A stretch of 64,000 bases of DNA from Aeromicrobium wangtongii (GCF_024584515.1 NZ_CP102173.1:1550001-1614000); one strand, 5' to 3'; counted from the first letter of the stretch, positions 1 through 9,030 are shown. Notes: generated by a model not told the origin, from the sequence alone. Translations and numbers: made by a program.

Positions 1-2
1 TC

Positions 3-668
3 ACCAAGGCCTCGTCGGGCCGCCTACGACTCGACGACGTCGACATCTCAGGCTGGTCAGCCGTGCGCCGGGCGCGAGCGGGCATGGGCAGGTCGTTCCA
101 GTCGCTGGAGCTCTTCGAGGACTCGACCGTCATGGAGAACCTGAGGACGGCATCCGACCCGCGTGACCGCTTCTCCTACTTCAGGGACCTGTTCGCCCCG
201 GTCAACCCCCCATTGCCGGCCGCCGCGCTGGTGGCGACGCGCGAGTTCGGCTTCTCGGACAAGACCGACCGGTACGTCGCCTCATTGTCCTACGCAGATC
301 GCCGGCTGCTGGCCATCGCTCGCGCCGTGGCGAGCGAGCCCAGCGTCCTGATGCTGGACGAGCCGGCGGCAGGGCTCGGCCAGGTCGAGAGTGCAGAGCT
401 GGCCAGTCTGGTCCGCAGGCTCGCGGACGAGTGGGGGATGGGCATCCTGCTCGTCGAGCACGACATGGACTTCGTGATGTCGGTCTGCGACGAGATCGTC
501 GTGCTCGACTTCGGACAGAAGATCAGCGAGGGAAGACCGGAGACGGTCCGTCATGACGCCGCCGTCATCGCTGCCTACCTCGGCTCGAGCGAACCGGACG
601 ATGAACCGGTCGATGAACAGTTCGCCCGGCGACCTGTCGTCGCCGACGCGACGAGGGATGCACGATGA
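3..668 (+). CDS. livG: Branched-chain amino acid-type ABC transporter ATPase, LivG-like (5' partial)
   Basis: This is the cytoplasmic ATPase of a high-affinity importer of the branched-chain amino acid/carboxylate type. The reading frame is open from base 3, so the gene begins upstream of the window and Walker A is missing. Visible are the Q-loop area (GRSFQSLELF), a signature-like segment (SLSYADRRLLAIARA; serine-tyrosine in place of the usual SGGQ), Walker B (LMLDEP) and the H-loop (LLVEHDMDFV). The C-terminal tail of about 25 residues is acidic. The stop overlaps the next ATPase start by ATGA, so both are translated together. The substrate may be a carboxylic acid or amide used by the adjacent catabolic genes (inference). 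Confidence 0.85.
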   Translation, partial: TKASSGRLRLDDVDISGWSAVRRARAGMGRSFQSLELFEDSTVMENLRTASDPRDRFSYFRDLFAPVNPPLPAAALVATREFGFSDKTDRYVASLSYADRRLLAIARAVASEPSVLMLDEPAAGLGQVESAELASLVRRLADEWGMGILLVEHDMDFVMSVCDEIVVLDFGQKISEGRPETVRHDAAVIAAYLGSSEPDDEPVDEQFARRPVVADATRDAR

Positions 669-1381
669 GCGGCGTCCTGGAGGTCAATGGCCTGAGCGCT
701 GGCTACTTCGGTCAGCGTGTGATCCACGAGGTCGACCTCGCGGTCCAGGCCGGCGAGGTCGTCTGCCTGCTCGGCAGCAACGGCGTCGGCAAGACCACGA
801 CGCTTCTCGCGCTGAGCGGAGAGCTCAAGCCGATGAGCGGGACGGTGTCGTTCGCCGGCCTGGGCCCCAGGTCGCCCCTGCACCGCCGCGCGCGCCGAGG
901 GCTCTCCTATGTCACGGAGGAACGCTCCGTGTTCAAGGCCATGACCGCTCGCGAGAACCTGCGGTGCGCCGGTGTCTCGGTCGACGAGGTGACCGCGCTC
1001 TTTCCGGAGCTGGAGAAGTGCATCGACACCAAGGGCGGGCTGCTGTCCGGCGGGGAGCAGCAGATGCTGACCCTGGGGCGTGCGCTGGCGCGTCGTCCGA
1101 AGCTGCTGCTCGCGGACGAGCTCTCGCTCGGTCTGGCACCGCTGGTCGTGGACCGGTTGCTGACAGCAGTCAGGACGGCTGCGAAGGAGTCCGGGACCGG
1201 CGCACTGATCGTCGAGCAGCACGTGCGCAAGGCGCTGAAGCACGCCGATCGCGTCTACCTGATGCGACGAGGCCGGATCGAGCTCGCCCTGACCGCTGCA
1301 GAGGCGCGATCCCGGATCGACGAGATAGAGCGCTCGTACCTGTCGAGCGCCGTGCTGGCAGAGGACCGCGCACCCGAGTGA
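665..1381 (+). CDS. livF: Branched-chain amino acid-type ABC transporter ATPase, LivF-like
   Basis: This is the second ATPase of the Liv-type importer, 238 residues and full length for LivF. Walker A is GSNGVGKTT near residue 38, the signature is LSGGEQQM near residue 128 and Walker B is LLLADE near residue 150. The H-loop region reads LIVEQHVRKAL, typical of LivF. The ATG overlaps the LivG stop. Permeases and the binding protein are not in the window and probably lie upstream. It is followed after 11 bp by an acetoacetate-decarboxylase-like gene, which suggests uptake is coupled to catabolism. Confidence 0.88.
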   Translation: MSGVLEVNGLSAGYFGQRVIHEVDLAVQAGEVVCLLGSNGVGKTTTLLALSGELKPMSGTVSFAGLGPRSPLHRRARRGLSYVTEERSVFKAMTARENLRCAGVSVDEVTALFPELEKCIDTKGGLLSGGEQQMLTLGRALARRPKLLLADELSLGLAPLVVDRLLTAVRTAAKESGTGALIVEQHVRKALKHADRVYLMRRGRIELALTAAEARSRIDEIERSYLSSAVLAEDRAPE

Positions 1382-1392
1382 GAGGAAGAACC

Positions 1393-2184
1393 ATGGGATA
1401 TGTGAAGACTGCAGAGGAGATTGAGAGGATCCAGGTCGCGCAGAGCGAACCGCGGTTCGTCGACGCGGAGATGCTGTCCGTCGACTTCTTGAGCGACCCG
1501 GCGGCGATCGAGCGTCTGCTTCCCCCGCCGTTGGCACCGGGGGACACGCCCCGCGTCACCGCGATGGTGGGACGCTGGCGCAGCAACTGCGTTGCCGACT
1601 TCGATGGCGGCGCCATCTATGTCTCGGCCACGTTCGGCGACCTCGCAGGCGACTACGTTCTCGCGATGTGGATGGACGATGACCAACCGATGATCTACGG
1701 TCGCGAGATGTTCGGGGAGCCCAAGAAGCTGGCGCGCAGCCAGCTGTACCGGTCCGGGGACCATTTCTCGGCCACGATCACCCGACACGGGGTGGATCTG
1801 CTGGCGCTCGAGGCCGACCTCGACATCGATCACGGGCCGGGCCGGGCCGCCGGGATCAACTTCAACTTCAAGTCGCGTCCGGCGACCGATGGCATCGGGT
1901 TGGAGGAGGACGCGATCTTGACGGTCGCCGAGTTCAACAACGTGCTCCGCGTCTCCAGGAGCGGCAGTGGGACGGTGGCGCTCACCGGGACCGTCCACGA
2001 CCCGCTCGACGAGCTACCCGTGGTCGAGGTGATCGGCGCCCGCTTCATCGAGGGTGACCTGCACGCCTCCGCACGGTCGGTCGCGACCGTACCGATGGCT
2101 GACTTCCTGCCCTATGCCCTCGGCCGCGTGGACGACTGGAGCCTGCTGAACACGGAAGGGTCGCCGCGGATCCTCACCTCGTGA
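1393..2184 (+). CDS. Acetoacetate decarboxylase (ADC)-family protein 1
   Basis: This is a 263-residue protein of the acetoacetate-decarboxylase fold. It has the region REMFGEPKKLAR near residue 110, matching the family segment that carries the Schiff-base lysine pair (typical form E-x-x-x-x-PKKL). The ATG at 1393 follows GAGGAAGAACC and gives a family-length product; an upstream extension of the frame is a shadow of livF. It is the third gene of the plus-strand unit and converges on a second ADC-family gene. The family includes true acetoacetate decarboxylases but also aldolase/dehydratase-like and unknown members, so the exact reaction is open. Confidence 0.75.
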   Translation: MGYVKTAEEIERIQVAQSEPRFVDAEMLSVDFLSDPAAIERLLPPPLAPGDTPRVTAMVGRWRSNCVADFDGGAIYVSATFGDLAGDYVLAMWMDDDQPMIYGREMFGEPKKLARSQLYRSGDHFSATITRHGVDLLALEADLDIDHGPGRAAGINFNFKSRPATDGIGLEEDAILTVAEFNNVLRVSRSGSGTVALTGTVHDPLDELPVVEVIGARFIEGDLHASARSVATVPMADFLPYALGRVDDWSLLNTEGSPRILTS

Positions 2185-2192
2185 ACGCGAGG

Positions 2193-2984
2193 TCATGACC
2201 AGATGTCGTCGTCCAGGTAGTCGTGCACGACCACACCGTGCTGGAGGTCGAAGTCGTAGCGACCGAACCACCCGCCGGTCACCCGCTGGGGAGCCAGCAG
2301 GTGCCACGGATCGACAGCGGAGACGGAGTCCATCGTGAGCGAGGCCCTGCCCTCCCACAGCTGCGCGGTCCCGTCGGCCGAGGTGTGAACCGTGGCGTCG
2401 ACGTCCAGACGGACGAGCTCAGCGACGCTGGGTGGGTGGCCCGCCTCGGTGTGCGGGATGAAACGGGTCGAGAGCACCGGCAGGTTCTCGTGGTCGGCAG
2501 GGTCCGACAGCCGTTCCGGGTGCAGCGACGCGGTCATGATGCGTCGGGTCTCGGGACGCTCCACCGTGAAGTGCAGCTGCTCGCCGTAGGGCTTGGCCGG
2601 CTCGCCCCAGCTGTGCTCCATGCGGGCGAGCTTCTTTGCGTAGCCCCACAGCTCCCTGCCCGCTTCCAGGGGAATCTCGTTGTCGCAGAAGATGAATGGC
2701 TGGTAGAGGTACGTCTGGCCCTCGAAGTCGGCACGGATCATCACATAGGCCTCGTGGTACGGGCCGAATGTGGAGAACGGCACCCAGCGGGCCCACGCGA
2801 TGCACGTCGGCACCTCATCGCTCGCCGTCACGCCGGGTGGCAGGAGCTGCTCGACGGCGTCGGCGCTGGCCTCGTAGGAGATGAACATGTCCTCGACACC
2901 GCGGTAGAGGTAGGGAGGCGGCGGATAGGCGTAGCCGCCGCCGATCGGCATCGAGAACGTCGAGCGAAATGTCGAGTGGTCCAT
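2193..2984 (-). CDS. Acetoacetate decarboxylase (ADC)-family protein 2
   Basis: This second ADC-fold protein is also 263 residues. It contains RELWGYAKKLAR near residue 100, which keeps the catalytic-lysine region. The start at 2984 is the first ATG giving a typical N-terminus; the longer frame runs into thiolase. It is the last gene of the six-gene minus-strand operon, 34 bp after the thiolase stop, with its own purine-rich leader. It ends 8 bp from the convergent ADC-family gene 1. The two paralogues are only moderately alike in sequence, so they probably act on different beta-keto acids or one is non-decarboxylating (inference). Confidence 0.75.
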   Translation of the reverse strand: MDHSTFRSTFSMPIGGGYAYPPPPYLYRGVEDMFISYEASADAVEQLLPPGVTASDEVPTCIAWARWVPFSTFGPYHEAYVMIRADFEGQTYLYQPFIFCDNEIPLEAGRELWGYAKKLARMEHSWGEPAKPYGEQLHFTVERPETRRIMTASLHPERLSDPADHENLPVLSTRFIPHTEAGHPPSVAELVRLDVDATVHTSADGTAQLWEGRASLTMDSVSAVDPWHLLAPQRVTGGWFGRYDFDLQHGVVVHDYLDDDIWS

Positions 2985-3018
2985 GGGTGCGCCTTCTTCT
3001 TCGGGATGCGTGGATGGG

Positions 3019-4215
3019 TCAGGAGGTGCGCTCGAGGAGGGTCGCGTTGGCCATGCCGCCGGACTCGCACATCGTCCACAGCCCGTAGCGACCGGACGTC
3101 TCGTCCAGGTGGCCCAGAAGGTTGGCCAGCAGCCGACCGCCAGACGCCCCGACGGGGTGGCCGAACGCGATCGCCCCGCCCCATGGGTTGACGCGTGCGT
3201 CCTCCACACCGAGCTCGGCCTGCCAGGCCAGGACGACGCTCGCGAAGGCCTCGTTGACCTCGAAGACGTCGATCTCGGCTGCATCGAGTCCGGCGCGGGC
3301 GAGCAGCCGCCGGGTTGCCGGGATGACGCCGGTCAGCATCATGATCGGGTCGTCGCCGACGATGCTGTGTCCGACGATGCGGGCGCGCGATCGCAGACGG
3401 GTGCGGTCGAACACGTCCTCGGCGACGACCAGCGCGGCGGCCGCACCGTCGGTGATCTGTGAGGAGTTGCCAGCCGTCACGACCCACTGGATCGCGGGGA
3501 AACGCTCGGCCATGATGTCGGTGCGAAATGGGGCACGCAGGCCGGAGAGGCGTTCGAAGGTGCTCTCGTCCCTGATTCCCTCGTCGACCGCCACGACGTG
3601 ATCACCGAGGTCGTACGGGACGATGTGGGCGTCCAGCAGACCGGTGTCCCGCGCGTGTGCGGCGCGGTGGTGGGACTGCAGGGCGAAGCGGTCAAGATCG
3701 CCACGGTCGAGTTCCCACCGCGAGGCGATCAGCTCGGCGGATATCCCCTGACCGACCAGGCCCTCGGGATATCGTGCCCGGAACCGGGTGCCGAGCTCGT
3801 CGCGGTCCAGACGATTCATGCGCATCGGGATCCGGCTCATCATCTCGACGCCGCCGACCACGACGACGTCATGCGTCCCCGCCGCGACCGCGTGTGAGGC
3901 ATCGGTCAGGGCCTGCTGGAACGAACCGCACTTGCGGTCCAACGTCATGCCGGGAACCGACTCGGGCCAGCCTGCCGCGAGTGTCGCGTGCCGCGCGATG
4001 TTGCCGGACTGCTCTGCGACCTGCTGGACGCATCCCACGACAACGTCGTCGATGGTCGACGGATCCAGACCGGTGCGCTCCTGGAGTGCCTGGAAGGTGT
4101 GCGCCAACAGGTCGACGGGATGGGCCGCGGACAGCGCGCCACCCTCACGGCCGCGACCGAAGGGTGTGCGGAGGATGTCGACGACGTGCACGGGTCGCCC
4201 GAGGATCGCGCTCAT
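3019..4215 (-). CDS. Thiolase (acetyl-CoA acyltransferase family)
   Basis: This 398-residue thiolase is full length. The nucleophilic cysteine lies in DRKCGSFQQA near residue 90. The NEAFA segment, the histidine loop (AFGHPVGASG) and the C-terminal cysteine (MCESGGMANA) are all present, though the last is CESGG rather than the common CIGGG. It should catalyse CoA-dependent cleavage of a 3-ketoacyl-CoA in the cytoplasm. The start overlaps the ligase stop by ATGA. Sitting between an acyl-CoA ligase and an ADC-like gene, it probably performs the terminal thiolysis of the pathway. Confidence 0.88.
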   Translation of the reverse strand: MSAILGRPVHVVDILRTPFGRGREGGALSAAHPVDLLAHTFQALQERTGLDPSTIDDVVVGCVQQVAEQSGNIARHATLAAGWPESVPGMTLDRKCGSFQQALTDASHAVAAGTHDVVVVGGVEMMSRIPMRMNRLDRDELGTRFRARYPEGLVGQGISAELIASRWELDRGDLDRFALQSHHRAAHARDTGLLDAHIVPYDLGDHVVAVDEGIRDESTFERLSGLRAPFRTDIMAERFPAIQWVVTAGNSSQITDGAAAALVVAEDVFDRTRLRSRARIVGHSIVGDDPIMMLTGVIPATRRLLARAGLDAAEIDVFEVNEAFASVVLAWQAELGVEDARVNPWGGAIAFGHPVGASGGRLLANLLGHLDETSGRYGLWTMCESGGMANATLLERTS

Positions 4216-5696
4216 GCCGACGGAGCGGCGCGGCGCTCGACCTCGACGTCACGGACGGTCCTGCGCAGGATCTTGCCGGCCGGGCTCTTGGGCAGGTCGT
4301 CCCAGATCTCGAGCGACCGTGGGCGGGCATAGCGCGGCAGGCGTTGTCTGGCATGCTCCAGCAGCTCGTCGACCTCGGCGGCTGATCGCAGGGCGACCAC
4401 CGCATGGATCAGCTCGCCCCAGGTGTCGTCGGGAACTCCCACGACCGCGGCCTCCCGGACTGCCGGGTGCGAGGTCAGGGCATCCTCGACCTCGCGCGGA
4501 TAGACGTTCGAACCGCCGGAGATGATCAGGTCGTTCTTGCGATCGACGAGGAACAGAAAGCCCTCGTCGTCCACATAGCCCAGGTCGCCGGTGTGCAGCC
4601 AGCCGTCCCTGATGGTCTCCGCGGTCAGCTCCGGCCGTTTCCAGTACTCCTTCATGAGGTGCTGACCCCGGGTCACCACCTCCCCGATCTCGCCGGCGGC
4701 GAGCGGATTGTCGTCCTCATCCATGACGGCGACGTCGACGAGGGTGTAGGGCCGCCCGGCCGACCCGACTCGATCGTGCTCGTGCGGCTGCAGGACCGAG
4801 ATCGTCATCGGAGCCTCGCTCTGGCCATAGGTCTGCGCGAGGACCTGGCCGAATGTCTCCTCCGCCTCGGCGGCGACGCTGGGGGAGATGGGCGATGCAC
4901 CCCAGCAGAGCCGGCGGAGGGCAGTCGCGTCGACATCGGTGACATTGGGCTCGTCGAGTGCGAGCGCGAGCATCGTGGGGACGAGGAACGTGTAGGCCGC
5001 CTGGGTCCGCTCGAGCTCCTCGAGCCACGTCGAGGCGTCGAACTTGGTCATGATGCGATTGCGGGCGCCACGCACCAGGGTCGGCAGGAAGAACGCGCCG
5101 CTGGCATGGATGATCGGGGCCGCGTGCAACATCGTGTCGCCCGGTCGCAGATCGGGCATCAGGTCGATCAGGAAGTTCGCGAGCTCCGCGTGCTCGCCGC
5201 GCATCGTGAGACACACGGCCTTCGGTACACCGGTGGTTCCCCCGGTGTACCCCAGCCGGTAGGGCGCCTCGGGATGGCGGAGCTCCGAGCAGGGTGCGCT
5301 CGCACCTGTCCATGCCGTCCGGTCGATCCATTCCGCGTCGCCGACGTGGACCAGCGCGGGCGCATCGGTTGGCACGGGTCCGTCATGGACCAGGCCACGG
5401 CAGTCGGCGTCCTCGAGCTTGAAGGTCATGGTCTCGGCCGTGTCCTTCTCGTTGAGCGGCACCCGCACGAGTCCGGCCTTCGCCAGCGCGTAGTAGACCA
5501 CCAGGCCCTCGATCCCGTTGGGCATCATGACGCCGACCCGGTCGCCCGGGTCCAGCCCGTTGGCGAGCAGGGAGCTGCCGATGCGGTCGGTCGCGGCGTC
5601 GAACTCCGCGAACGTCAGCGTCCGCCCGTCGCAGTCCAGGGCGTGTGCGTCGCCGAATCGGCGAGCGCTGGCGCGGACCAGGGATCCGATGTCCAT
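4212..5696 (-). CDS. AMP-binding acyl-CoA synthetase
   Basis: This is a 494-residue ANL-superfamily ligase converting a carboxylic acid, ATP and CoA to acyl-CoA. The P-loop reads GYTGGTTGVPKAV near residue 150. A5 is YGQSEAP, A7 is LHTGDLGY, A8 is DRKNDLIISGG, and the catalytic C-terminal lysine lies in KSPAGKILRR. The start codon shares one base with the stop of the HMGL-like gene (TGATG) and the stop overlaps the thiolase start. The operon position suggests it activates the product of the biotin-dependent step, or a 3-keto acid, before thiolysis (inference). Confidence 0.88.
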   Translation of the reverse strand: MDIGSLVRASARRFGDAHALDCDGRTLTFAEFDAATDRIGSSLLANGLDPGDRVGVMMPNGIEGLVVYYALAKAGLVRVPLNEKDTAETMTFKLEDADCRGLVHDGPVPTDAPALVHVGDAEWIDRTAWTGASAPCSELRHPEAPYRLGYTGGTTGVPKAVCLTMRGEHAELANFLIDLMPDLRPGDTMLHAAPIIHASGAFFLPTLVRGARNRIMTKFDASTWLEELERTQAAYTFLVPTMLALALDEPNVTDVDATALRRLCWGASPISPSVAAEAEETFGQVLAQTYGQSEAPMTISVLQPHEHDRVGSAGRPYTLVDVAVMDEDDNPLAAGEIGEVVTRGQHLMKEYWKRPELTAETIRDGWLHTGDLGYVDDEGFLFLVDRKNDLIISGGSNVYPREVEDALTSHPAVREAAVVGVPDDTWGELIHAVVALRSAAEVDELLEHARQRLPRYARPRSLEIWDDLPKSPAGKILRRTVRDVEVERRAAPSA

Positions 5697-7165
5697 CAGG
5701 CGTCCTTTCCTGCTCGACGCAGACTGAGGTCCAGCTCGCCGTCGCGGTATCTGATGCAGGGGGCGGAATCGTCACGCATCAGGGTGCGGATCATCTCCGC
5801 GGTGGGGCTGCTCCCGGCCGACAGATCGGTCGGGGGCAGGCCGGCGGCCAACATCGCGTCGACGTCGGGGCCGGGCATCAGGAAGCGCAGGAGCAGCTCC
5901 TCGTCCGAGATGGTGGCCCCGAGCTGGCTGCGGATCTCCTTCAGGCTCGGCTGGGGCTGTTCCCAGCTCAGGAACTCCTGGCCCCGCGTGCTCCCGAACG
6001 CCCGGTCCATGACCTCCGGCGCAACCGTGCCCGGGATCGGACCCATGTGTCCGGCCAGGTACATCAGGTTCTCGTCGGGGAAGACGGTGTACCGCTCGCC
6101 GTTGACGACGTTCAGCAGTGCCTGGATCCCGACGAGCTGGGAGAACGGCGTCGCCATGACCGGATATCCCATCTCCTCGCGCACGATCGTGATCTCCTCG
6201 AGCAGCTCGTCGTAGCGGGACTCCATGCCGTACGTCTTGAGCTGGTTGATCAGCGTGCCCGTCATGCCACCGGGGAGCTGGTGCAGTGTGTGGAGCACGT
6301 TGTACTCGCGGGGAGCCCCGATCGGATGCGCCTCGGCGCGGGCGATGGCCGCGAAGTGGTCCCCGATGGCCCCCAGGCCGGCGGTGTCGATCGCCACGTC
6401 GTGGCCGAGCCACCGGGCGTTGGCCACGCTGGTCTCGATCGACGGCATGGACGGACCATTCGCCAGGGGTCCCACTGCTGTGTGCAGGATGGTGACGCCG
6501 TGCTGCACGGCGGTCACGTAGTTGATGGTCCCGGCACCGACGGTGTTGTGGAAGTGCGCCTCGAGCGGCACGCCTCCCGCGGCCTCGACCATCGCGGGAA
6601 TCCAGGTCTGGGCGCGCTGCGGGGAGAGGACGCCCGCCTCGTCACCCAAGATGATGCTGTCGACACCCCAGCTCGCCATCTCCCGCACCACGCCGGCGAA
6701 GAACTCGTCGGTGTGCACGGGGGACTCGCCGAACTGGACCTGTGGGGAGACCTTCATGCCGTTGGAACGGGCGACATCGGTCGTCCACTTCATCTGCCCG
6801 AGGTTGAACAGGCAGTCGAAGATCCAGAAGCTGCCGATGCCGTGCTTGGCCAGCGTCGCGTTCCACAGCTCGAGCATGGAGTTCGGCGTCAGGCCCATCC
6901 CGACGATGGCATTGGACCGCGCGCCGGCACGCAATGTCGAGTGGGGCATGGCCGCGTGCACCCGGTCGAGGCCGATCCATGGATTCTCCTGGCAGTGCCG
7001 GACCATGACCTCCATGGCCGAGGACCCGGTGTAGTCGACGATCCGGTAGCCGACCCGGTCGATGTCGGCTGCCACGGGGAGCGCGTGTCCCGAGCGCATG
7101 CGCATGCCCCACAGGCTCTGGTGCCCGTCGCGCAGTGTCTGGTCGACGAACTCGATGGTGGCCAT
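5696..7165 (-). CDS. HMGL/pyruvate-carboxylase-CT-like protein with altered catalytic lysine
   Basis: This 489-residue TIM-barrel protein resembles the carboxyltransferase domain of pyruvate carboxylase and the transcarboxylase 5S subunit. It starts with the metal/substrate motif DQTLRDGHQSLWG, has a metal-ligand motif HFHNTVG, and keeps a C-terminal region like that of these enzymes. Two expected features differ. The carbamylated-lysine motif (usually KDMAG) reads GDEAG, and the TSQPS-type loop reads NGPSMPS. The first change resembles HMG-CoA lyase-type members (GDTxG). It lies directly after biotin carboxylase and carrier genes, so a biotin role is likely, but the reaction cannot be read off. 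The ATG at 7165 is chosen by family N-terminus. Confidence 0.75.
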   Translation of the reverse strand: MATIEFVDQTLRDGHQSLWGMRMRSGHALPVAADIDRVGYRIVDYTGSSAMEVMVRHCQENPWIGLDRVHAAMPHSTLRAGARSNAIVGMGLTPNSMLELWNATLAKHGIGSFWIFDCLFNLGQMKWTTDVARSNGMKVSPQVQFGESPVHTDEFFAGVVREMASWGVDSIILGDEAGVLSPQRAQTWIPAMVEAAGGVPLEAHFHNTVGAGTINYVTAVQHGVTILHTAVGPLANGPSMPSIETSVANARWLGHDVAIDTAGLGAIGDHFAAIARAEAHPIGAPREYNVLHTLHQLPGGMTGTLINQLKTYGMESRYDELLEEITIVREEMGYPVMATPFSQLVGIQALLNVVNGERYTVFPDENLMYLAGHMGPIPGTVAPEVMDRAFGSTRGQEFLSWEQPQPSLKEIRSQLGATISDEELLLRFLMPGPDVDAMLAAGLPPTDLSAGSSPTAEMIRTLMRDDSAPCIRYRDGELDLSLRRAGKDA

Positions 7166-7176
7166 GGGGTGCTCCT

Positions 7177-8535
7177 CTAGACAGGGCTGGCGAGGTAGGA
7201 CTCCTCGATCCAGCGGGTGCTGTGCCGCTGGCCGACGAAGTCGGGATGGCTGATGAGCGCCATCAGGAAGTCGCGGTTGGTCACGACCCCCTCGATGACC
7301 AGGTGGTCGAGCGCACGGGTCATGCGGGCGATGGCTTGTGCCCGGTCGACGCCGTGCGTGATGACCTTGGCGATCATGGAGTCGTAGTACGGCGGGATCG
7401 TGTACCCCCCGTAGACGTGCGAGTCGACACGGACGCCGCCGCCCTGGGGAGGGATCCAGCGCGTCACCGTTCCCGGGGCGGGAAGGAAGTCCAGGTCCGG
7501 GTTCTCGGCGTTGATGCGGCACTCGATGGCGTGACCGCAAATCACCACATCGTCCTGGGTGAATGACAACGCGAGTCCTCCCGCCACACGGAGCTGTTCT
7601 CGCACGATGTCGATCCCGGTGACCAGCTCCGTCACGGGGTGCTCCACCTGGACGCGGGTGTTGATCTCCAGGAAGGACGCATCTCCGGTGTCGGCGTCGA
7701 CGATGAACTCCACCGTCGCTGCCCCCACGTAGTCGAGGGCGCGGGTCAACGCAAGGGCGGCGTTGTGCAGGCTGTCGCGCACGTCGTCGCCCAGCTCGTG
7801 GGCAGGCGACTCCTCGACGATCTTCTGGAATCGGCGTTGCATCGAGCAGTCGCGCTCTCCCAGGTGGACGATGTTCCCGAAGCAGTCGCCAAGGATCTGG
7901 ACCTCCACATGTCGAGCGCGTCGGATGTACCGCTCGACATAGAGGCGACCATCGCCGAACGCCTGGAGGGCCTCATGGCTGGCCGCGGCGAAGGAACCCT
8001 CCAGGTGGTCGCTGGTCTCAACCAGCACCATGCCTCGCCCGCCACCGCCGGCCGCGGCCTTCAGCAGGACCGGATAGCCGACCTCCTCGGCGATCGCCCG
8101 TGCCTGCCGGGCATCGTCGAGCGCATCGCTTCCTGAGCCGACGGGCACGCCGTTGTCCCGGGCCAGGGCCCGAGCGAGGATCTTGTCGCCACCGCGGCGG
8201 ATGGTGTCCGCGTCGGGGCCGACGAATGTGATGTCGTTGTCGGCGCAGGCCTGCGCCAGCTCGGGCCTTTCGGCCAGGAAGCCGTAGCCGGGGTGCAGGC
8301 CGTCACATCCGGTGCCCACGGCTGCCGCCATGACGCGGTCGACGTCGAGATAGCTCTGGGTCGATGGCGCCGGCCCGATGCAGACGACACGATCGGCCAG
8401 ATACGCGCCCGCTGTCTCGCGGTCGGCCTCGGAGACGACCAGCACCGATTCGATGCCCTCGTCGAGGCACGCGCGGATGATGCGAACAGCGATCTCACCG
8501 CGGTTGGCGACGAGCACGCGACGTAGGCCGGGCAC
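7177..8535 (-). CDS. Biotin carboxylase subunit (AccC-like)
   Basis: This 452-residue ATP-grasp enzyme carboxylates biotin on the carrier protein using ATP and bicarbonate. It begins with RRVLVANRGEIAVRIIRA and contains the glycine-rich ATP loop KAAAGGGGRGM near residue 160. It also has the HVEVQILGD and ERDCSMQRR segments and the catalytic FLEINTRVQVEHPVTE. Length is as expected for a free-standing subunit. It starts 4 bp after the carrier-protein stop and ends 11 bp before the HMGL-like gene, so carrier, carboxylase and putative transferase form one complex-encoding unit. Confidence 0.92.
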   Translation of the reverse strand: MPGLRRVLVANRGEIAVRIIRACLDEGIESVLVVSEADRETAGAYLADRVVCIGPAPSTQSYLDVDRVMAAAVGTGCDGLHPGYGFLAERPELAQACADNDITFVGPDADTIRRGGDKILARALARDNGVPVGSGSDALDDARQARAIAEEVGYPVLLKAAAGGGGRGMVLVETSDHLEGSFAAASHEALQAFGDGRLYVERYIRRARHVEVQILGDCFGNIVHLGERDCSMQRRFQKIVEESPAHELGDDVRDSLHNAALALTRALDYVGAATVEFIVDADTGDASFLEINTRVQVEHPVTELVTGIDIVREQLRVAGGLALSFTQDDVVICGHAIECRINAENPDLDFLPAPGTVTRWIPPQGGGVRVDSHVYGGYTIPPYYDSMIAKVITHGVDRAQAIARMTRALDHLVIEGVVTNRDFLMALISHPDFVGQRHSTRWIEESYLASPV

Positions 8536-8538
8536 TGG

Positions 8539-9030
8539 TCAGTCCTCGGCGATGATGACGAGGGTGTCCCCGTGCTCGACCATGGCGCCGTTCTCCACTG
8601 GTTTGGCGACGACGACACCGGCGACACCGGCCTTGACGTGACTCATCAGCTTCATGACCTCGACGATGCACACCGTGTCGTCTGGTCGGACCGACTGCCC
8701 GACCTCGACGAACGGGGGAGCGCCCGGTTGGGGTGAGGCCCAGAACAAGCCCACGGTGGGCGCCAGAACCCTGACGCCGTCGGGGGCGGACGTCGGACTG
8801 TCTGGCGCCGCGGGGGGCACGGGAGCGGGCGTCCCAGGCCCGGCCACCGCCGAGGGGGCAGCAGCGACGGCGGGCGGATCGGCTGGATGCGCGGACTCCG
8901 GCACGAACGACGTGCCCCCGCTGCGGCTGAGCTCGAGGTGGGTGCCGTCATGCTGGAGAGAGAGGTCCGACCAGTCGGACGCGTCGAACGCAGCCATGAT
9001 CGCTCTGATGTCGTCAGGTGTCAGCGACAT
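8539..9030 (-). CDS. Biotin carboxyl carrier protein
   Basis: This 163-residue BCCP has the biotinylation motif VEVMKLM near residue 127, inside a C-terminal biotinyl/lipoyl domain ending in GDTLVIIAED. The middle (about residues 45-80) is an Ala/Pro-rich flexible linker. The N-terminal 30 residues (a short helical piece starting MSLTPDDI) resemble AccB. It is the first gene of the minus-strand operon, and its promoter region holds the palindrome at 9071-9087. Confidence 0.9.
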   Translation of the reverse strand: MSLTPDDIRAIMAAFDASDWSDLSLQHDGTHLELSRSGGTSFVPESAHPADPPAVAAAPSAVAGPGTPAPVPPAAPDSPTSAPDGVRVLAPTVGLFWASPQPGAPPFVEVGQSVRPDDTVCIVEVMKLMSHVKAGVAGVVVAKPVENGAMVEHGDTLVIIAED

